DNA of 64,000 nucleotides, from NCBI RefSeq assembly GCF_014230305.1, contig NZ_JACLAU010000002.1:124001-188000 (forward strand). The letters run 5' to 3'. Shown one piece after another: positions 20,951 through 29,791 of the stretch. The position numbers and the translations under genes were made by a program. The stretch's first letter is position 1. Each line of letters opens with the position of its first letter. The stretch comes from Novosphingobium aerophilum (GTDB lineage: Bacteria > Pseudomonadota > Alphaproteobacteria > Sphingomonadales > Sphingomonadaceae). The notes under the pieces were generated by a model. The model did no database searches and had not been told where the DNA came from. It was given only the letters and a program-made list of their open reading frames with translations.

Positions 20951-21289
20951 TCACAGGCCCGGGAAGTTGAACCCCGGCGGCAGGCCCAGGCCCTGCTGCA
21001 TCTTGGCCATTTCCTCGCCCGAGACCTGATCGGCCTTGGCGCGGGCATCGTTGAAGGCGGCCGCGACCAGATCCTCGAGGATGCCCTTCTCGCTGGGCTG
21101 GAGCAGGCTGTCGTCCAAGCTGACGCCCACCACCCGGCCCTTGGCCGAGCAGCGGATGCGGACCAGTCCGCCGCCTGCCACGCCTTCGACCTCGATCTGG
21201 TCGAGCCGGCCCTGCGCCTCGTTCATCTGCTTCTGGATGGTCTCGGCCGCCTTCTGGGCGGCCTGGATCATCTCTTCCATCGACTTCAT
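20951..21289 (-). CDS. ybaB: YbaB/EbfC-family nucleoid-associated protein
   Basis: A 112-residue small dimeric DNA-binding protein of unclear exact role, usually encoded just after dnaX. It shows the family pattern of an N-terminal amphipathic helix (MEEMIQAAQKAAETIQKQMNE), a central beta part (VEGVAGGGLVRIRCSAKGRVVGVSLD) and a second helix with a Gly/Pro tail. Its ATG overlaps the dnaX stop by 4 nt (21286-21289), so the two are translationally coupled. The recR gene that often follows is not here; the next gene downstream is lon. Confidence 0.93.
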   Translation of the reverse strand: MKSMEEMIQAAQKAAETIQKQMNEAQGRLDQIEVEGVAGGGLVRIRCSAKGRVVGVSLDDSLLQPSEKGILEDLVAAAFNDARAKADQVSGEEMAKMQQGLGLPPGFNFPGL

Positions 21290-23094
21290 GCGGTTCTGCT
21301 CCAGTTGCGTTCGCCCCGGCCCGACTGCGGACCGGGCGAGGAATCCTCTTCGACGATCTGCGCCTGCGGAAAGACGGCGAAGGCGGCTTCGACCAGGGGG
21401 GCACGGCGCATGGCCGCGCGGGCATCGCGCTCCACTGCCTCGCGCTGCTCCTCCAGGCTCGGCTGGCCCTCGCCGTCACCGGGTTCGACCTCCCAGCTCG
21501 CACCGGTCGCGCTTTCCAGGGCCTTGCGGATCTCGGTGGCGGGCATCGGAGCGAGGCCTGGGGCGAAGCCGTAGCGCAGCAGCCCCGGACGCAGCTCGAT
21601 CACGCGCAGGCCCAGGCGCAGGGCGGCCCCGGCCATCGGGGAATGCTGTTCGACCTGGTGGACCAGCCCTTCCCAGTCCATCGCCACGGCGACGGGAGCC
21701 GACCCGGCCGAAGCAGTCCCACCGCCTGGCGGCGCTGCCCCCGCCTGGACCACGCCCGGCTGCGCGGCCAGGTGCTCCAGCTTGCGCACCAGTTGCCCCG
21801 GATCGGGCAGGTCGGCGGCGTGCAGCACGCGCAGCAGCGCCATCTGCGCGGCGATCAGCGGATCGGGCGCGGTCCGCACCTCGTCATGGCCCTTGAGCAG
21901 CAGTTGCCACAGCCGATGCAACTGCCCAGCCGAAAGCTGCGCGGCCCAGCCATCGATCGCCGCCCGCTCCTCGGCCGAGATCGCCTCGGCTCCGGTCCGG
22001 CCGACCTGGGCCACGGTGATCCGGTGGACCAGGTCCATCTGCGAGCGCAGCAGCGACAGCGGCTCGACCCCCAGGGCAAACTGCGCCGCCACCAGATCGA
22101 GCAGGGCCGGCGCATCACCCGCCAGCACGGCGGCCAGCAGGCGGCGCTGGACGGTCTTGTCGGCCAGTCCCAGCATGTCCTGGACCTGGGCCGGGGTCAC
22201 ACGCCCCTCTCCGCCCAGGTCGGCATGGGCAATCGCCTGGTCGAGGATCGACAGCCCGTCGCGGACCGAACCCTCGGCCGCCTCGGCGATCATCGACAGG
22301 GCTTCCGGCTCGGCGGGAACGCCTTCCTCGGCACAGACCCGGGCGAAGTGTTCGGCCAGCAACGGCGCGGGAATGCGCCGCAGGTCGAAACGCTGGCAGC
22401 GGGACAGGACCGTGACCGGCAGCTTGTCCACCTCGGTCGTGGCGAACAGGAACTTCACATGGGCCGGCGGCTCTTCCAGCGTCTTGAGCAGCGCGTTGAA
22501 CGCGTTGCGGCTGAGCATGTGGACTTCGTCGATGATGTAGATCTTGTAGCGCGCCGAGACCGCGGCATAGCGCACCGCCTCGATGATCTCGCGCACGTCG
22601 TCGACGCCGGTGTGGCTGGCGGCGTCCATCTCGATCACGTCGATATGGCGGCCCTCGGCAATCGCCACGCAGGGTTCGCACTGCCCGCAGGGGTCGATCG
22701 TCGGCCCGCCCTGGCCATCGGAGCCCACGCAGTTGAGCGCCTTGGCGATCAGCCGCGCGGTGGAGGTCTTGCCCACACCGCGCACCCCGGTCATCAGGAA
22801 GGCATGGGCCAGCCGGTCGCGGCGGATCGCGTTGGCCAGGGTCTGGACCATCGCGTCCTGCCCGATCAGCGCCGAGAAGGTCTGCGGCCGGTACTTGCGG
22901 GCGAGCACACGATAGGGCTGCGCGGCCGCTGGGGGCGCGGCCGGTGACACAGGCGGTGACACAGGGGCTGCCGCAGCGGGCGCAGCATCGCCGAACAGGG
23001 CCGATTGCCCCGCCGCCTCAAGCTCCGCCGCCGAGGGGGCGTCATCCTCGTCGTCCTCGGGGCCCGGGCCGAACATGTCAGCGGAATCGTCCAT
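21286..23094 (-). CDS. dnaX: DNA polymerase III subunits gamma/tau
   Basis: Clamp-loader ATPase that ties together the replicative polymerases. The 602-residue protein has an acidic N-terminal extension (residues 1-60, EDDEDDAPSAAELEAAG), then YRVLARKYRPQTF, Walker A GVRGVGKTSTA (about 103), the zinc-binding CGQCEPC (about 136), DEVHMLS and the SRC motif LSRCQRF. A Gly/Pro/Ala linker leads to a C-terminal part that in tau binds the polymerase. The ATG at 23094 is preferred; the open frame upstream runs towards the SRP RNA. No obvious slippery A-run for a gamma frameshift was seen. Confidence 0.96.
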   Translation of the reverse strand: MDDSADMFGPGPEDDEDDAPSAAELEAAGQSALFGDAAPAAAAPVSPPVSPAAPPAAAQPYRVLARKYRPQTFSALIGQDAMVQTLANAIRRDRLAHAFLMTGVRGVGKTSTARLIAKALNCVGSDGQGGPTIDPCGQCEPCVAIAEGRHIDVIEMDAASHTGVDDVREIIEAVRYAAVSARYKIYIIDEVHMLSRNAFNALLKTLEEPPAHVKFLFATTEVDKLPVTVLSRCQRFDLRRIPAPLLAEHFARVCAEEGVPAEPEALSMIAEAAEGSVRDGLSILDQAIAHADLGGEGRVTPAQVQDMLGLADKTVQRRLLAAVLAGDAPALLDLVAAQFALGVEPLSLLRSQMDLVHRITVAQVGRTGAEAISAEERAAIDGWAAQLSAGQLHRLWQLLLKGHDEVRTAPDPLIAAQMALLRVLHAADLPDPGQLVRKLEHLAAQPGVVQAGAAPPGGGTASAGSAPVAVAMDWEGLVHQVEQHSPMAGAALRLGLRVIELRPGLLRYGFAPGLAPMPATEIRKALESATGASWEVEPGDGEGQPSLEEQREAVERDARAAMRRAPLVEAAFAVFPQAQIVEEDSSPGPQSGRGERNWSRTA

Positions 23095-23204
23095 CGCGCG
23101 CCTAGGTAAGCGCTGGCGGGGCGCTTGTCGAATGGGGAGAGCGGCGCGCGCTGCGGTTAGGTGGGGAAACCGGCCGAACGGGAGAAGCCGCACGCGAAAG
23201 AGGG

Positions 23205-23298
23205 AAAAAGGAGCCGGCCGACCCGCCGCAACCCGTTGTGGCTGCTTCCTTCCGGACCTGACCAGGTTGGCGGACGCAAGCGTCCGACCGACTCCCGG
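23205..23298 (-). ncRNA. ffs: Signal recognition particle RNA (small 4.5S type)
   Basis: Minus strand holds the universal SRP apical domain: CAGGTCCGGAAGGAAGCAGCC within a long hairpin. The outer arms GGAGTCGGTC and GGCCGGCTCC pair to close a rod about 87 nt long. A T run (complement of 23205-23209) follows the 3' end and would terminate it. It lies 116 nt upstream of dnaX, a usual place in alphaproteobacteria. Exact ends are estimated from pairing. Confidence 0.9.
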
Positions 23299-23351
23299 CC
23301 GCGCATATGGCGGGGGACCGGCGCTTTGTCCAGCCCCGCGCCCTCAGCCGT

Positions 23352-23630
23352 TCAGCGGAAGTTGTCGGCGTAGGCCTGCAGCTTCAGCCGCTTGGGCGGG
23401 GTCGCCTGGACCCGCGCGGCGATGCCGTAGCGATCGGCATAGGCCTGGGCCTCGGCCTGGGTGGCAAAGCGCAGCACGACCTGCTGCTGCGTGTCGCCCG
23501 ATCCGGCCCAGCCCATCAGCGGATCGGGCTTCTTGGCCTCGGCCGGCACGAATTCGAGCAGCCAGGCATCGGTCAGGGCCTTGCCCGACTGCATGGCGTT
23601 CTTGGGGCGCTGGTAGATGCGAGCGGTCAT
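23352..23630 (-). CDS. Complex I accessory subunit, NDUFS4-like (ETC_C1) protein
   Basis: A 92-residue protein starting MTARIYQRPKNAMQSGKA, the typical start of the alphaproteobacterial homologue of the 18-kDa (NDUFS4) accessory subunit of NADH dehydrogenase. The WAGSGD block and the C-terminal KPPKRLK-like segment (QATPPKRLKLQAYADNF) also match. It stabilises complex I at the inner membrane in related bacteria. The start is fixed at 23630 by this motif. It stands alone between the SRP RNA and an inverted repeat; the nuo operon is not in the window. Confidence 0.88.
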   Translation of the reverse strand: MTARIYQRPKNAMQSGKALTDAWLLEFVPAEAKKPDPLMGWAGSGDTQQQVVLRFATQAEAQAYADRYGIAARVQATPPKRLKLQAYADNFR

Positions 23631-23676
23631 GAGCGGCGCTTTCGGGCGAATCGGTGATGGAATCAAGTGGCCATTT

Positions 23677-23826
23677 GGTTCGCGCAAAGGCGCAAAGGCG
23701 CAAAGGTGGTTGCGCTTGCGGCGAAGCCGCCTTCCGATCGAGCGGTGGTGGCGGAGCAAAGCCACGAGGCCGTTGCGCGGAGCTTGTCATCCGCCCCCTT
23801 TGCGCCTTTGCGCCTTTGCGCGAACC
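23677..23826. repeat. Perfect 30-bp inverted repeat
   Basis: Arm 1 (23677-23706) and arm 2 (23797-23826) are exact reverse complements over 30 bp and contain GCGCAAAGGC in tandem (three AAAGG units per arm). The 90-nt centre has smaller hairpins (TTGCGGCGAAGCCGCC). It sits between the end of hrpB (3 nt away) and the complex-I gene. It could act as a bidirectional transcription stop or be a non-autonomous mobile repeat. Confidence 0.85.
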
Positions 23827-23829
23827 CAA

Positions 23830-26358
23830 CTATCGCCCCTTCTCCCGGGCGAAGGCGTTCTTGGTCTTGAGGCTGGGATCCTCCTCCCACGGCGCCTCGG
23901 GCCAGCGGTGCTTGGGGTAACGGCCCTTCATGTCCTTCACCACGTCCTTCCACGATCCGCGCCAGAAGCCCGGCAGATCGCGCGTGGTCTGGAGGGGCTT
24001 GCCGCCGGGATCGGTCAGCTTGAGCAGCAGCGGCTGCGGTGGCTGGCCGAAGGTCGGGTGGCGATCGAGCCCGAACAGGGCCTGGACCCGCACCTCGACC
24101 GCCGGGCCGCCCGGATCGGCATAGTCGATGGCGTGAGACGTCCCCGCCGGGCTGCGGAACTGCGCCGGGGCGAGCCGGTCGAGCGTCTGGCGCTCGGCGT
24201 AATCGAGCCTGGCCAGCAGGGCTTCGTGCAGGCGGCCGGGGTCCAGATCGTCCAGCCGCCGCCCCAGCAGGGGAACCAGCCAGTCCGCCACGGCATCACG
24301 CAGCGCGGCATCGGACAAGGCCTCCAGCCCGGCGAAGGCCGCGCGGGTGAGCAGCGCGGCGCTGGCCCCGGACAGCGGCAGCAGCCCCAGCCCCTCCTCG
24401 GCCACGCGCGCGGCCAGGAACCGGGCAACCGCCGCCGGATCGGGCCGCGGATCGGGCACCCGCGCCAGCACGATCGCGCCCAGCCGCTGTTCGAGCAGCG
24501 CCTCGACCCGGCGCTCCTCGGCCACCCAGCGCAGCGTGGTGCGCCGGTCGATCCGGTTGCCCAGCCAGCGCTGGACCTCGGCCTCGGCCAGCGCGATCGC
24601 GGCGGTGATGCGCGCGCCTTTCGCCTCGCCCTGGGCCTCGCCCACGGCCAGCCATTCGGCCCGGATCAGCGGCGAGGCCGGATCGAGCCGCAGCCCCCTG
24701 CCCCCGGCGGTAAGCCACTGTTCGCCGGACGGATCGCGGCGGCGGGCGAGCAGATCGGGGAACCCGGCGGCGAGAAGGATGCCGAGCGGAGGCGGGGAGT
24801 TGGGTTGGCGTGATGGGTGGCCTGCGACAGGCTCAGGCCGAGCGGGGTTTATCAGTTCCTTCCCAATCAACACCCGTTCAGGCTGAGCTTGTCGAAGCCC
24901 ACGCGCGGCCTTCGCCCAACGCTCTGCCAGCCTGCGTGAGGATTCCGCCCGACCCGACCGATCCCGCGCAAGGCTGTCGAACCGCCCGTGCAGGTCATCG
25001 CTTCGCCCGCCCAACCCGCGCTCCTGCAGCAACAGGGCGAGCATGGCGGCATCGTCCTCGGCACCCCCCTCTACCGCGCTCAGCACCATATGGGCGAGCC
25101 GGGGTTCGAGCGGCAGGCCGGCCATCGCCTTCCCGTGCGGTGTTATCCGACCCTCCCCGTCGAGCGCGTCGAGTTGCCTGAGCAGATCATGGGCCGCCGC
25201 CATGGCTGCGGCGGGCGGGGCATCGAGCCAGGGCAGCGCGGCGGGATCACCTGCGCCCCACTGCGCCAGGGTCAGCGCCAGCGGGGCGAGGTCCGACACC
25301 AGCATTTCGGGCGGATCGAAGGGCGCACGCCCGGCATGGGCGGCCTCGGCCCATAGCCGATAGGCCACGCCCGGCCCCTGTCGCGCCGCTCGCCCGGCGC
25401 GCTGGGCCGCGGCGGCCTGGCTGGCGGTGTGCGTGACCAGCCGGGTCACTCCGGCGGCCTTGTCGAACTCGGCGCGGCGCGACAGGCCGGCATCGACCAC
25501 CACCGACACGCCGTCCAGCGTCAGCGAGGTCTCGGCGATCGCGGTGGCCAGCACGATCCGGCGGCGCCCTTGCGGATCGCGGCGGATCGCGGCGCGCTGG
25601 GCAGCAGGGTCGCACTGGCCGTGCAGCGGCAAGACCAGCGCCGCCGGCAGCCGCTCCGCCAGACGTTCGCGGGTGCGCTCGATCTCGCCCACGCCGGGGA
25701 GGAAAGCGAGGAGATCGCCCGGCTCCTCGCGCCAGGCGGTCAGGATTGCCGCGGTCATCGCCTCATCCAGGCGCAGCTCGGGCCGGGCGCCCAGCCACCG
25801 GATGTCCAGCGGCCAGGCCTTGCCCGCGCTCTCTATCACCGGTGTACCCTCGCCCAGCAGGGCGGCAAAGCGCGCGCCGTCCAGTGTCGCCGACATCACC
25901 AATATGCGCAGATCCTCGCGCAGCACCGCCGCGCTCTCCAGCGCCAGGGCCAGCCCGAGGTCGCTGTCGAGATGCCGCTCGTGCGCCTCGTCGAACAGGA
26001 CGGCGGAGACCCCCGCCAGTTCGGGATCGCGCTGGATCGTACTGACGAAGATCGCCTCGGTCATCACCAGCACCCGCGTGCGGGCGGACCGCTTGCTGTC
26101 GAGCCGGGTCAGATAGCCGATGGTGTCTCCGGCCTGCTCTCCCAGCAGCTCGGCCATGCGCTCGGCGGCGGCGCGGGCCGCGACGCGGCGGGGGGACAGG
26201 ACGATTACCGAACCGCTGCACCACGGCTGGTCCAGCAGGGCCGGCGCCACCGCGGTGGTCTTGCCCGCCCCCGGCGGCGCAATCAGCACGGCCTTTGGCC
26301 CGGCCCGCATGGCGGCGAGCAGGTCGGGCAGGACGGCGTGGATGGGCAGGTCGCTCAC
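23830..26358 (-). CDS. hrpB: ATP-dependent RNA helicase HrpB
   Basis: DEAH-box helicase of the HrpB family, role in bacteria poorly known. The 842-residue protein has Walker A APPGAGKTT (about 26-34), the DEAH box FDEAHERHLDSD (about 121), the SAT motif MSATLDG, the second helicase domain with [12 protein letters not shown], and the HrpB C-terminal domain (DYADPGGPAVEVRVQALFGL). Residues about 485-513 are encoded by an inverted doublet of the dispersed CTTCGACA repeat (24818-24905), inserted in frame in a linker before LLAAGFPDLLARRR. The gene otherwise looks intact. It stands alone. Confidence 0.95.
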   Translation of the reverse strand: MSDLPIHAVLPDLLAAMRAGPKAVLIAPPGAGKTTAVAPALLDQPWCSGSVIVLSPRRVAARAAAERMAELLGEQAGDTIGYLTRLDSKRSARTRVLVMTEAIFVSTIQRDPELAGVSAVLFDEAHERHLDSDLGLALALESAAVLREDLRILVMSATLDGARFAALLGEGTPVIESAGKAWPLDIRWLGARPELRLDEAMTAAILTAWREEPGDLLAFLPGVGEIERTRERLAERLPAALVLPLHGQCDPAAQRAAIRRDPQGRRRIVLATAIAETSLTLDGVSVVVDAGLSRRAEFDKAAGVTRLVTHTASQAAAAQRAGRAARQGPGVAYRLWAEAAHAGRAPFDPPEMLVSDLAPLALTLAQWGAGDPAALPWLDAPPAAAMAAAHDLLRQLDALDGEGRITPHGKAMAGLPLEPRLAHMVLSAVEGGAEDDAAMLALLLQERGLGGRSDDLHGRFDSLARDRSGRAESSRRLAERWAKAARGLRQAQPERVLIGKELINPARPEPVAGHPSRQPNSPPPLGILLAAGFPDLLARRRDPSGEQWLTAGGRGLRLDPASPLIRAEWLAVGEAQGEAKGARITAAIALAEAEVQRWLGNRIDRRTTLRWVAEERRVEALLEQRLGAIVLARVPDPRPDPAAVARFLAARVAEEGLGLLPLSGASAALLTRAAFAGLEALSDAALRDAVADWLVPLLGRRLDDLDPGRLHEALLARLDYAERQTLDRLAPAQFRSPAGTSHAIDYADPGGPAVEVRVQALFGLDRHPTFGQPPQPLLLKLTDPGGKPLQTTRDLPGFWRGSWKDVVKDMKGRYPKHRWPEAPWEEDPSLKTKNAFAREKGR
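24818..24905. repeat. In-frame doublet of the CTTCGACA repeat inside hrpB
   Basis: Two inverted copies of the dispersed repeat (24818-24847 and 24873-24905) with a 25-nt spacer lie inside the hrpB coding sequence. Read with hrpB they give GLRQAQPERV and NPARPEPVAG with no stop or frameshift. The same unit occurs between genes elsewhere in the window, so this is an insertion into a coding region rather than part of the helicase. Confidence 0.8.
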
Positions 26359-26896
26359 GCAGGGGCGTTTAGGGGGGATTGGCGCGAGAGGCGAGAGGGG
26401 GCTGACTAAGCCATCGGGACAGTCTGTTGCCGGAGTGGTCCGATGGCCACTCCCCTCACGCGCTCAGGCTGACATGACCCGACGCGCAGTCCCCAGCCCC
26501 GCTCAGGCTGAAGTGACCAGACGGTCACGCCCCACACCCGATCAGGCTGAGCGTGTCGAAGCCCACGCGCGGCGGGTGCTGCCTGGTCCTGCTGATGCTC
26601 CACTGAGTTGGGAGCTGGCAGGAGTGTGGGGCGGCTGTTGGCGCGTCGCCTTCGACAGGCTCAGGCCGAGCGGGGGTCGGACAAGGGCGGGGGTTGCGTC
26701 TGGTGTCCCACGCGACCCAAACCACCCATTTTCCTACCCGGCGCCGACCTGCCACGCTGGGCCAATGCGCCGGCCCCATCCCCAGACACCAGCCAGAACC
26801 CGCCCACCGGGGCAGCCTGACAGACGTCCTCAGAACCCTGTCAACCGTGTCAACCAGTTCAGCCCAGCCGCACCGAACCTGAACGTAATCGGCGAA
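26359..26896. repeat. Repeat-rich intergenic region
   Basis: A 538-nt gap with no convincing gene. It holds one inverted doublet of the CTTCGACA family (about 26537-26572 and 26644-26675) and two partial copies (CGCTCAGGCTGA at 26461 and 26500), which look like decayed arms. A short TGTCAACCGTGTCAACC direct repeat lies near 26838. The region downstream of the polyprenyl synthase gene has no clear terminator. Confidence 0.7.
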
Positions 26897-27913
26897 TCAG
26901 TACCGCCGCGCCACCGCGAACTCGGCCGCCTCGGCCATGGCCGAACGGGCGGGACCGGCGGGGAACACGGCGATCGCGTCGATCGCCCGCTGGGCATAGT
27001 GCCGCGCCCGCTCACGCGTGGCGGAAACGGTATCATGCTTGGCGATCAGCGCCACCGCATGAGCCAGGTCCTCGTCCTCGGTGCGGAAGCCGGCGATGGC
27101 CTCCTGCCAGAACCGGCGCTCTTCGGCACTGCCGCGGGCATAGGCCAGGATCACTGGCAGGGTCATCTTGCCATCCCGGAAATCGTCGCCCTTGCCCTTG
27201 CCCATCTCGTCGGCCTCGGAGTCATAGTCGATCGCGTCGTCGACCAGCTGGAAGGCGATGCCGAGGTTACGGCCATAGGCATCGAGCGCGGCCTCCTCGG
27301 CCTCGCTGCGTTCGGCCACCACGGCGGCGATCCGGGTGGCGGCGGCGAACAGCGCGGCGGTCTTGGCGCCGATGATCGACAGGTAATGCTCTTCGCTGGT
27401 TTCCACCCGGCGCTGCGCGGTCAACTGGTCCACCTCGCCCTCGGCGATCACCGAGCTGGCCTTGGACAGGATCTTGAGCACCTTGAGGCTGCCGTCCTCG
27501 ACCATCAGCTCAAAGGCGCGGGTGAACAGGAAGTCGCCGACCAGCACGGTCGCGGGATTGCCGTAAACGATGTTCGCGGTCTGCTTGCCGCGGCGCAGCT
27601 CCGACCCGTCGACCACGTCATCGTGCAGCAGGGTGGCGGTGTGGATGAACTCCACCGCGGCGGCCAGCTTGTGGTGGCGCGCGCCCTGGTAATCGCACAG
27701 CGCCGCCCCGGCGATGGTCAGCATCGGCCGCATCCGCTTGCCGCCACCGGCGATCAGGTGCCCGGCCAGCGTCGGGATGAGGGGAATTTCGCTCTGCATC
27801 CGGTCCAGGATGATGGCGTTCACGCTGTTCATGCCCGGCGCGGTCAGCGACAGCAGGGGGGCCAGCGAAGGCTGGGGCGCCGCGGCGCGCAGCGGGATGA
27901 TGTCAGCGCTCAT
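26897..27913 (-). CDS. Polyprenyl diphosphate synthase (ubiquinone side chain)
   Basis: Trans-prenyltransferase that extends FPP or GPP to the long side chain of ubiquinone. The 338-residue protein has the first Asp-rich motif LLHDDVVDG (about 93-101), GKQTANIVYGN, and the second Asp-rich motif LVDDAIDYDSE (about 222-232). The Gly-Gly-Lys-Arg-x-Arg-Pro block (GGGKRMRPML) binds IPP. The ATG at 27913 fits the family start. In sphingomonads this would be the Q10 (decaprenyl) synthase, but chain length cannot be read with certainty. It is divergent from the chorismate mutase gene. Confidence 0.92.
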   Translation of the reverse strand: MSADIIPLRAAAPQPSLAPLLSLTAPGMNSVNAIILDRMQSEIPLIPTLAGHLIAGGGKRMRPMLTIAGAALCDYQGARHHKLAAAVEFIHTATLLHDDVVDGSELRRGKQTANIVYGNPATVLVGDFLFTRAFELMVEDGSLKVLKILSKASSVIAEGEVDQLTAQRRVETSEEHYLSIIGAKTAALFAAATRIAAVVAERSEAEEAALDAYGRNLGIAFQLVDDAIDYDSEADEMGKGKGDDFRDGKMTLPVILAYARGSAEERRFWQEAIAGFRTEDEDLAHAVALIAKHDTVSATRERARHYAQRAIDAIAVFPAGPARSAMAEAAEFAVARRY

Positions 27914-28031
27914 GCCTGCGTCCTTGGTCAAGGGGCGGCGGTTCGTCAAGGGAACCCGATGGGCAGGACCGGTGGCGTGCCGGATTCACTGGCTTGGACT
28001 TGCCCCGCATCCCGTGCTAGCGGCCCTGCCG

Positions 28032-28352
28032 ATGGCTCACGACAGGAACACTCTTGCGCCGGATCCCGCTCCGGATGCGGTTCTCGCCGGTTTTCGCGCC
28101 AGCATCGACAATATCGATGCGGCGCTGATCCACATTCTGGCCGAACGGTTCCGGATCACCAAGGCGGTGGGCGCCTACAAGGCGGCGAACAACCTGCCGG
28201 CGTCGGACCCGGGGCGCGAGGATCGCCAGATCGCGCGGCTTCGCAAGCTCGCCGCCGAGGCCCAGCTCGATCCGGATTTCGGCGAAAAGTTCCTGCGCTT
28301 CATCATCGACGAGGTGATCCGCCACCACCACCAGGCCCAGGCCGGCAGCTAG
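28032..28352 (+). CDS. AroQ-class chorismate mutase
   Basis: Converts chorismate to prephenate for Phe and Tyr synthesis. The 106-residue, all-helical protein matches the monofunctional AroQ class: RASIDNIDAALIHILAERFRITKAVGAYKA contains the conserved catalytic Arg and Lys positions, and REDRQIARLRKLA with the C-terminal helix completes the fold. The ATG at 28032 is chosen from length and the domain start. It converges on the sensor kinase gene with a 20-nt gap. Confidence 0.9.
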   Translation: MAHDRNTLAPDPAPDAVLAGFRASIDNIDAALIHILAERFRITKAVGAYKAANNLPASDPGREDRQIARLRKLAAEAQLDPDFGEKFLRFIIDEVIRHHHQAQAGS

Positions 28353-28372
28353 GCCTTGCCCGCGATCGATGG

Positions 28373-29773
28373 TTAGACAGCCGCCCGCGGCAGGCGCAGC
28401 CTGACGATCAAGCCGCCCAGGTCCTCGCTTTCGCCCAGCTCCACCGTCCCGCCATAGATCTCGGCCACGTCGCGGACGATGGCGAGCCCCAGCCCGGTTC
28501 CCGGCTTGCCGGTATCGAGCCGCGCTCCACGATCGAAGATCCGGGTCCGCTCGGCCTCGGGAATGCCGGTGCCATCGTCCTCGACCCAGATCTCGCAGGT
28601 GGCAGGATCGTCCGGCACGGCATCGATCGTGACGAAGACCGATCCGCCCCCATACTTGGCCGCGTTCTCGATCAGGTTGCCGAGGATCTCGTCGAGATCC
28701 TGCCGCTCCACCGCCACGGCCGCATTGCGGTCCCCGTCGAGATCGAAGCGGGTGCGGTCATAGAGCCGCGTCACCGCGCGCAGCACCGCCTCCACGCTTT
28801 CGGCCACGGTCGCGCGCGACTGGCCCACCGCACGCCGGCCGACCGCGCGGGCCCGGGCCAGGTGGTGATCGACCTGGCGCCGCATCACCGCCGCCTCGCG
28901 GATCACCGTGTCACCCAGGTCCGGAGCGCGGGCCGTGGCGGCGTTCATCACCACGGTCAGCGGGGTCTTGAGCGCATGGGCCAGGTTGCCGGCGTGCATC
29001 CGCGCCTCCTCGGCCTGACGTTCGGCATGGGCAAGCAGCCCGTTGAGCTCCTCGACCAGCGGCTGGACCTCCAGCGGCAGGGGATCGGTCACGCGGTTGG
29101 CCCCGGTGGTGCGCAACCGCTTGATCGCCATGCGCACGCGGCGCAGCGGGCCGAGCCCGTACCAGGTCTGGATCCCGGCCATCAGGAACAGACCGGCGCC
29201 CAGCACGATGAAGCTCCACACCAGGATCAGGCGGTTGCGCCGGATCTGGGCGTCCAGCTCCTTGCGGCTGGCGGCGACCACGAACCACCATTTGGTGTCG
29301 CTGCCCGGCAGGATGATCGACCGCTCCATCATCCGCAGCGGCTCGCCGGCGAACTGGTTGCTGTCATAGATGTGGGGTTCGTTGTCGAAGTGGCCGGCGC
29401 GGACCTTGAGGCTGCGGTCCCACAGCGAGCGCGAGGGGAAATCGTCATGCCCCGGTCCGCTGATCTGCCAGTACAGGCCCGAGTTGGGTTCAAGGAAGCG
29501 CTGGTCGCCCAGTGGGCGGTTGAAGAACACCTCGCCGGCCGAATCGACCTCGGCCGAGGCGACCATGGCGGTCAGCATGTAGCCCAGCTGATCATCGAGA
29601 TTGCGGGTGACCAGGCCGGTCAGCGTCCGGTCGAGTGTCAGCCCGCCGACCAGCAGCAGGATGGTGATCCACCCGGCCGCGATCAGCATCATGCGGCGCG
29701 ACAGCGAGCCGGTGTGCGCCCGCACGGCCGGTGCCGAAGTGGTGCCTTCGTCCGACTGGGCTGGATCCGTCAC
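28373..29773 (-). CDS. Sensor histidine kinase, PhoQ-like
   Basis: Inner-membrane sensor kinase of 466 residues. One membrane helix at about 26-48 and a second at about 183-207 flank a periplasmic sensor domain. Then come a HAMP-like linker, the phospho-acceptor His in NLAHALKTPLTV (about 266), the N box EILGNLIENAAKYGG, DDGTGIP and GTGLGLAIVRD, so the ATPase domain is complete. The overall build resembles PhoQ. It lies 18 nt after its response regulator, and a PepSY-type secreted protein heads the run. The signal is unknown. Confidence 0.93.
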   Translation of the reverse strand: MTDPAQSDEGTTSAPAVRAHTGSLSRRMMLIAAGWITILLLVGGLTLDRTLTGLVTRNLDDQLGYMLTAMVASAEVDSAGEVFFNRPLGDQRFLEPNSGLYWQISGPGHDDFPSRSLWDRSLKVRAGHFDNEPHIYDSNQFAGEPLRMMERSIILPGSDTKWWFVVAASRKELDAQIRRNRLILVWSFIVLGAGLFLMAGIQTWYGLGPLRRVRMAIKRLRTTGANRVTDPLPLEVQPLVEELNGLLAHAERQAEEARMHAGNLAHALKTPLTVVMNAATARAPDLGDTVIREAAVMRRQVDHHLARARAVGRRAVGQSRATVAESVEAVLRAVTRLYDRTRFDLDGDRNAAVAVERQDLDEILGNLIENAAKYGGGSVFVTIDAVPDDPATCEIWVEDDGTGIPEAERTRIFDRGARLDTGKPGTGLGLAIVRDVAEIYGGTVELGESEDLGGLIVRLRLPRAAV

Positions 29774-29791
29774 GCGCGCCGGTCGCCAGGG

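Noticed and set aside
23205..23298. Possible short protein in the region upstream of dnaX
   Set aside because: The sequence is the SRP RNA; the conserved GGTCCGGAAGGAAGCAGC stem-loop explains it fully.
26408..26779. Short frames in the repeat-rich gap
   Set aside because: Their translations are those of the dispersed repeat arms (RQAQPERV, ARPEPVEG type) and not of a gene.
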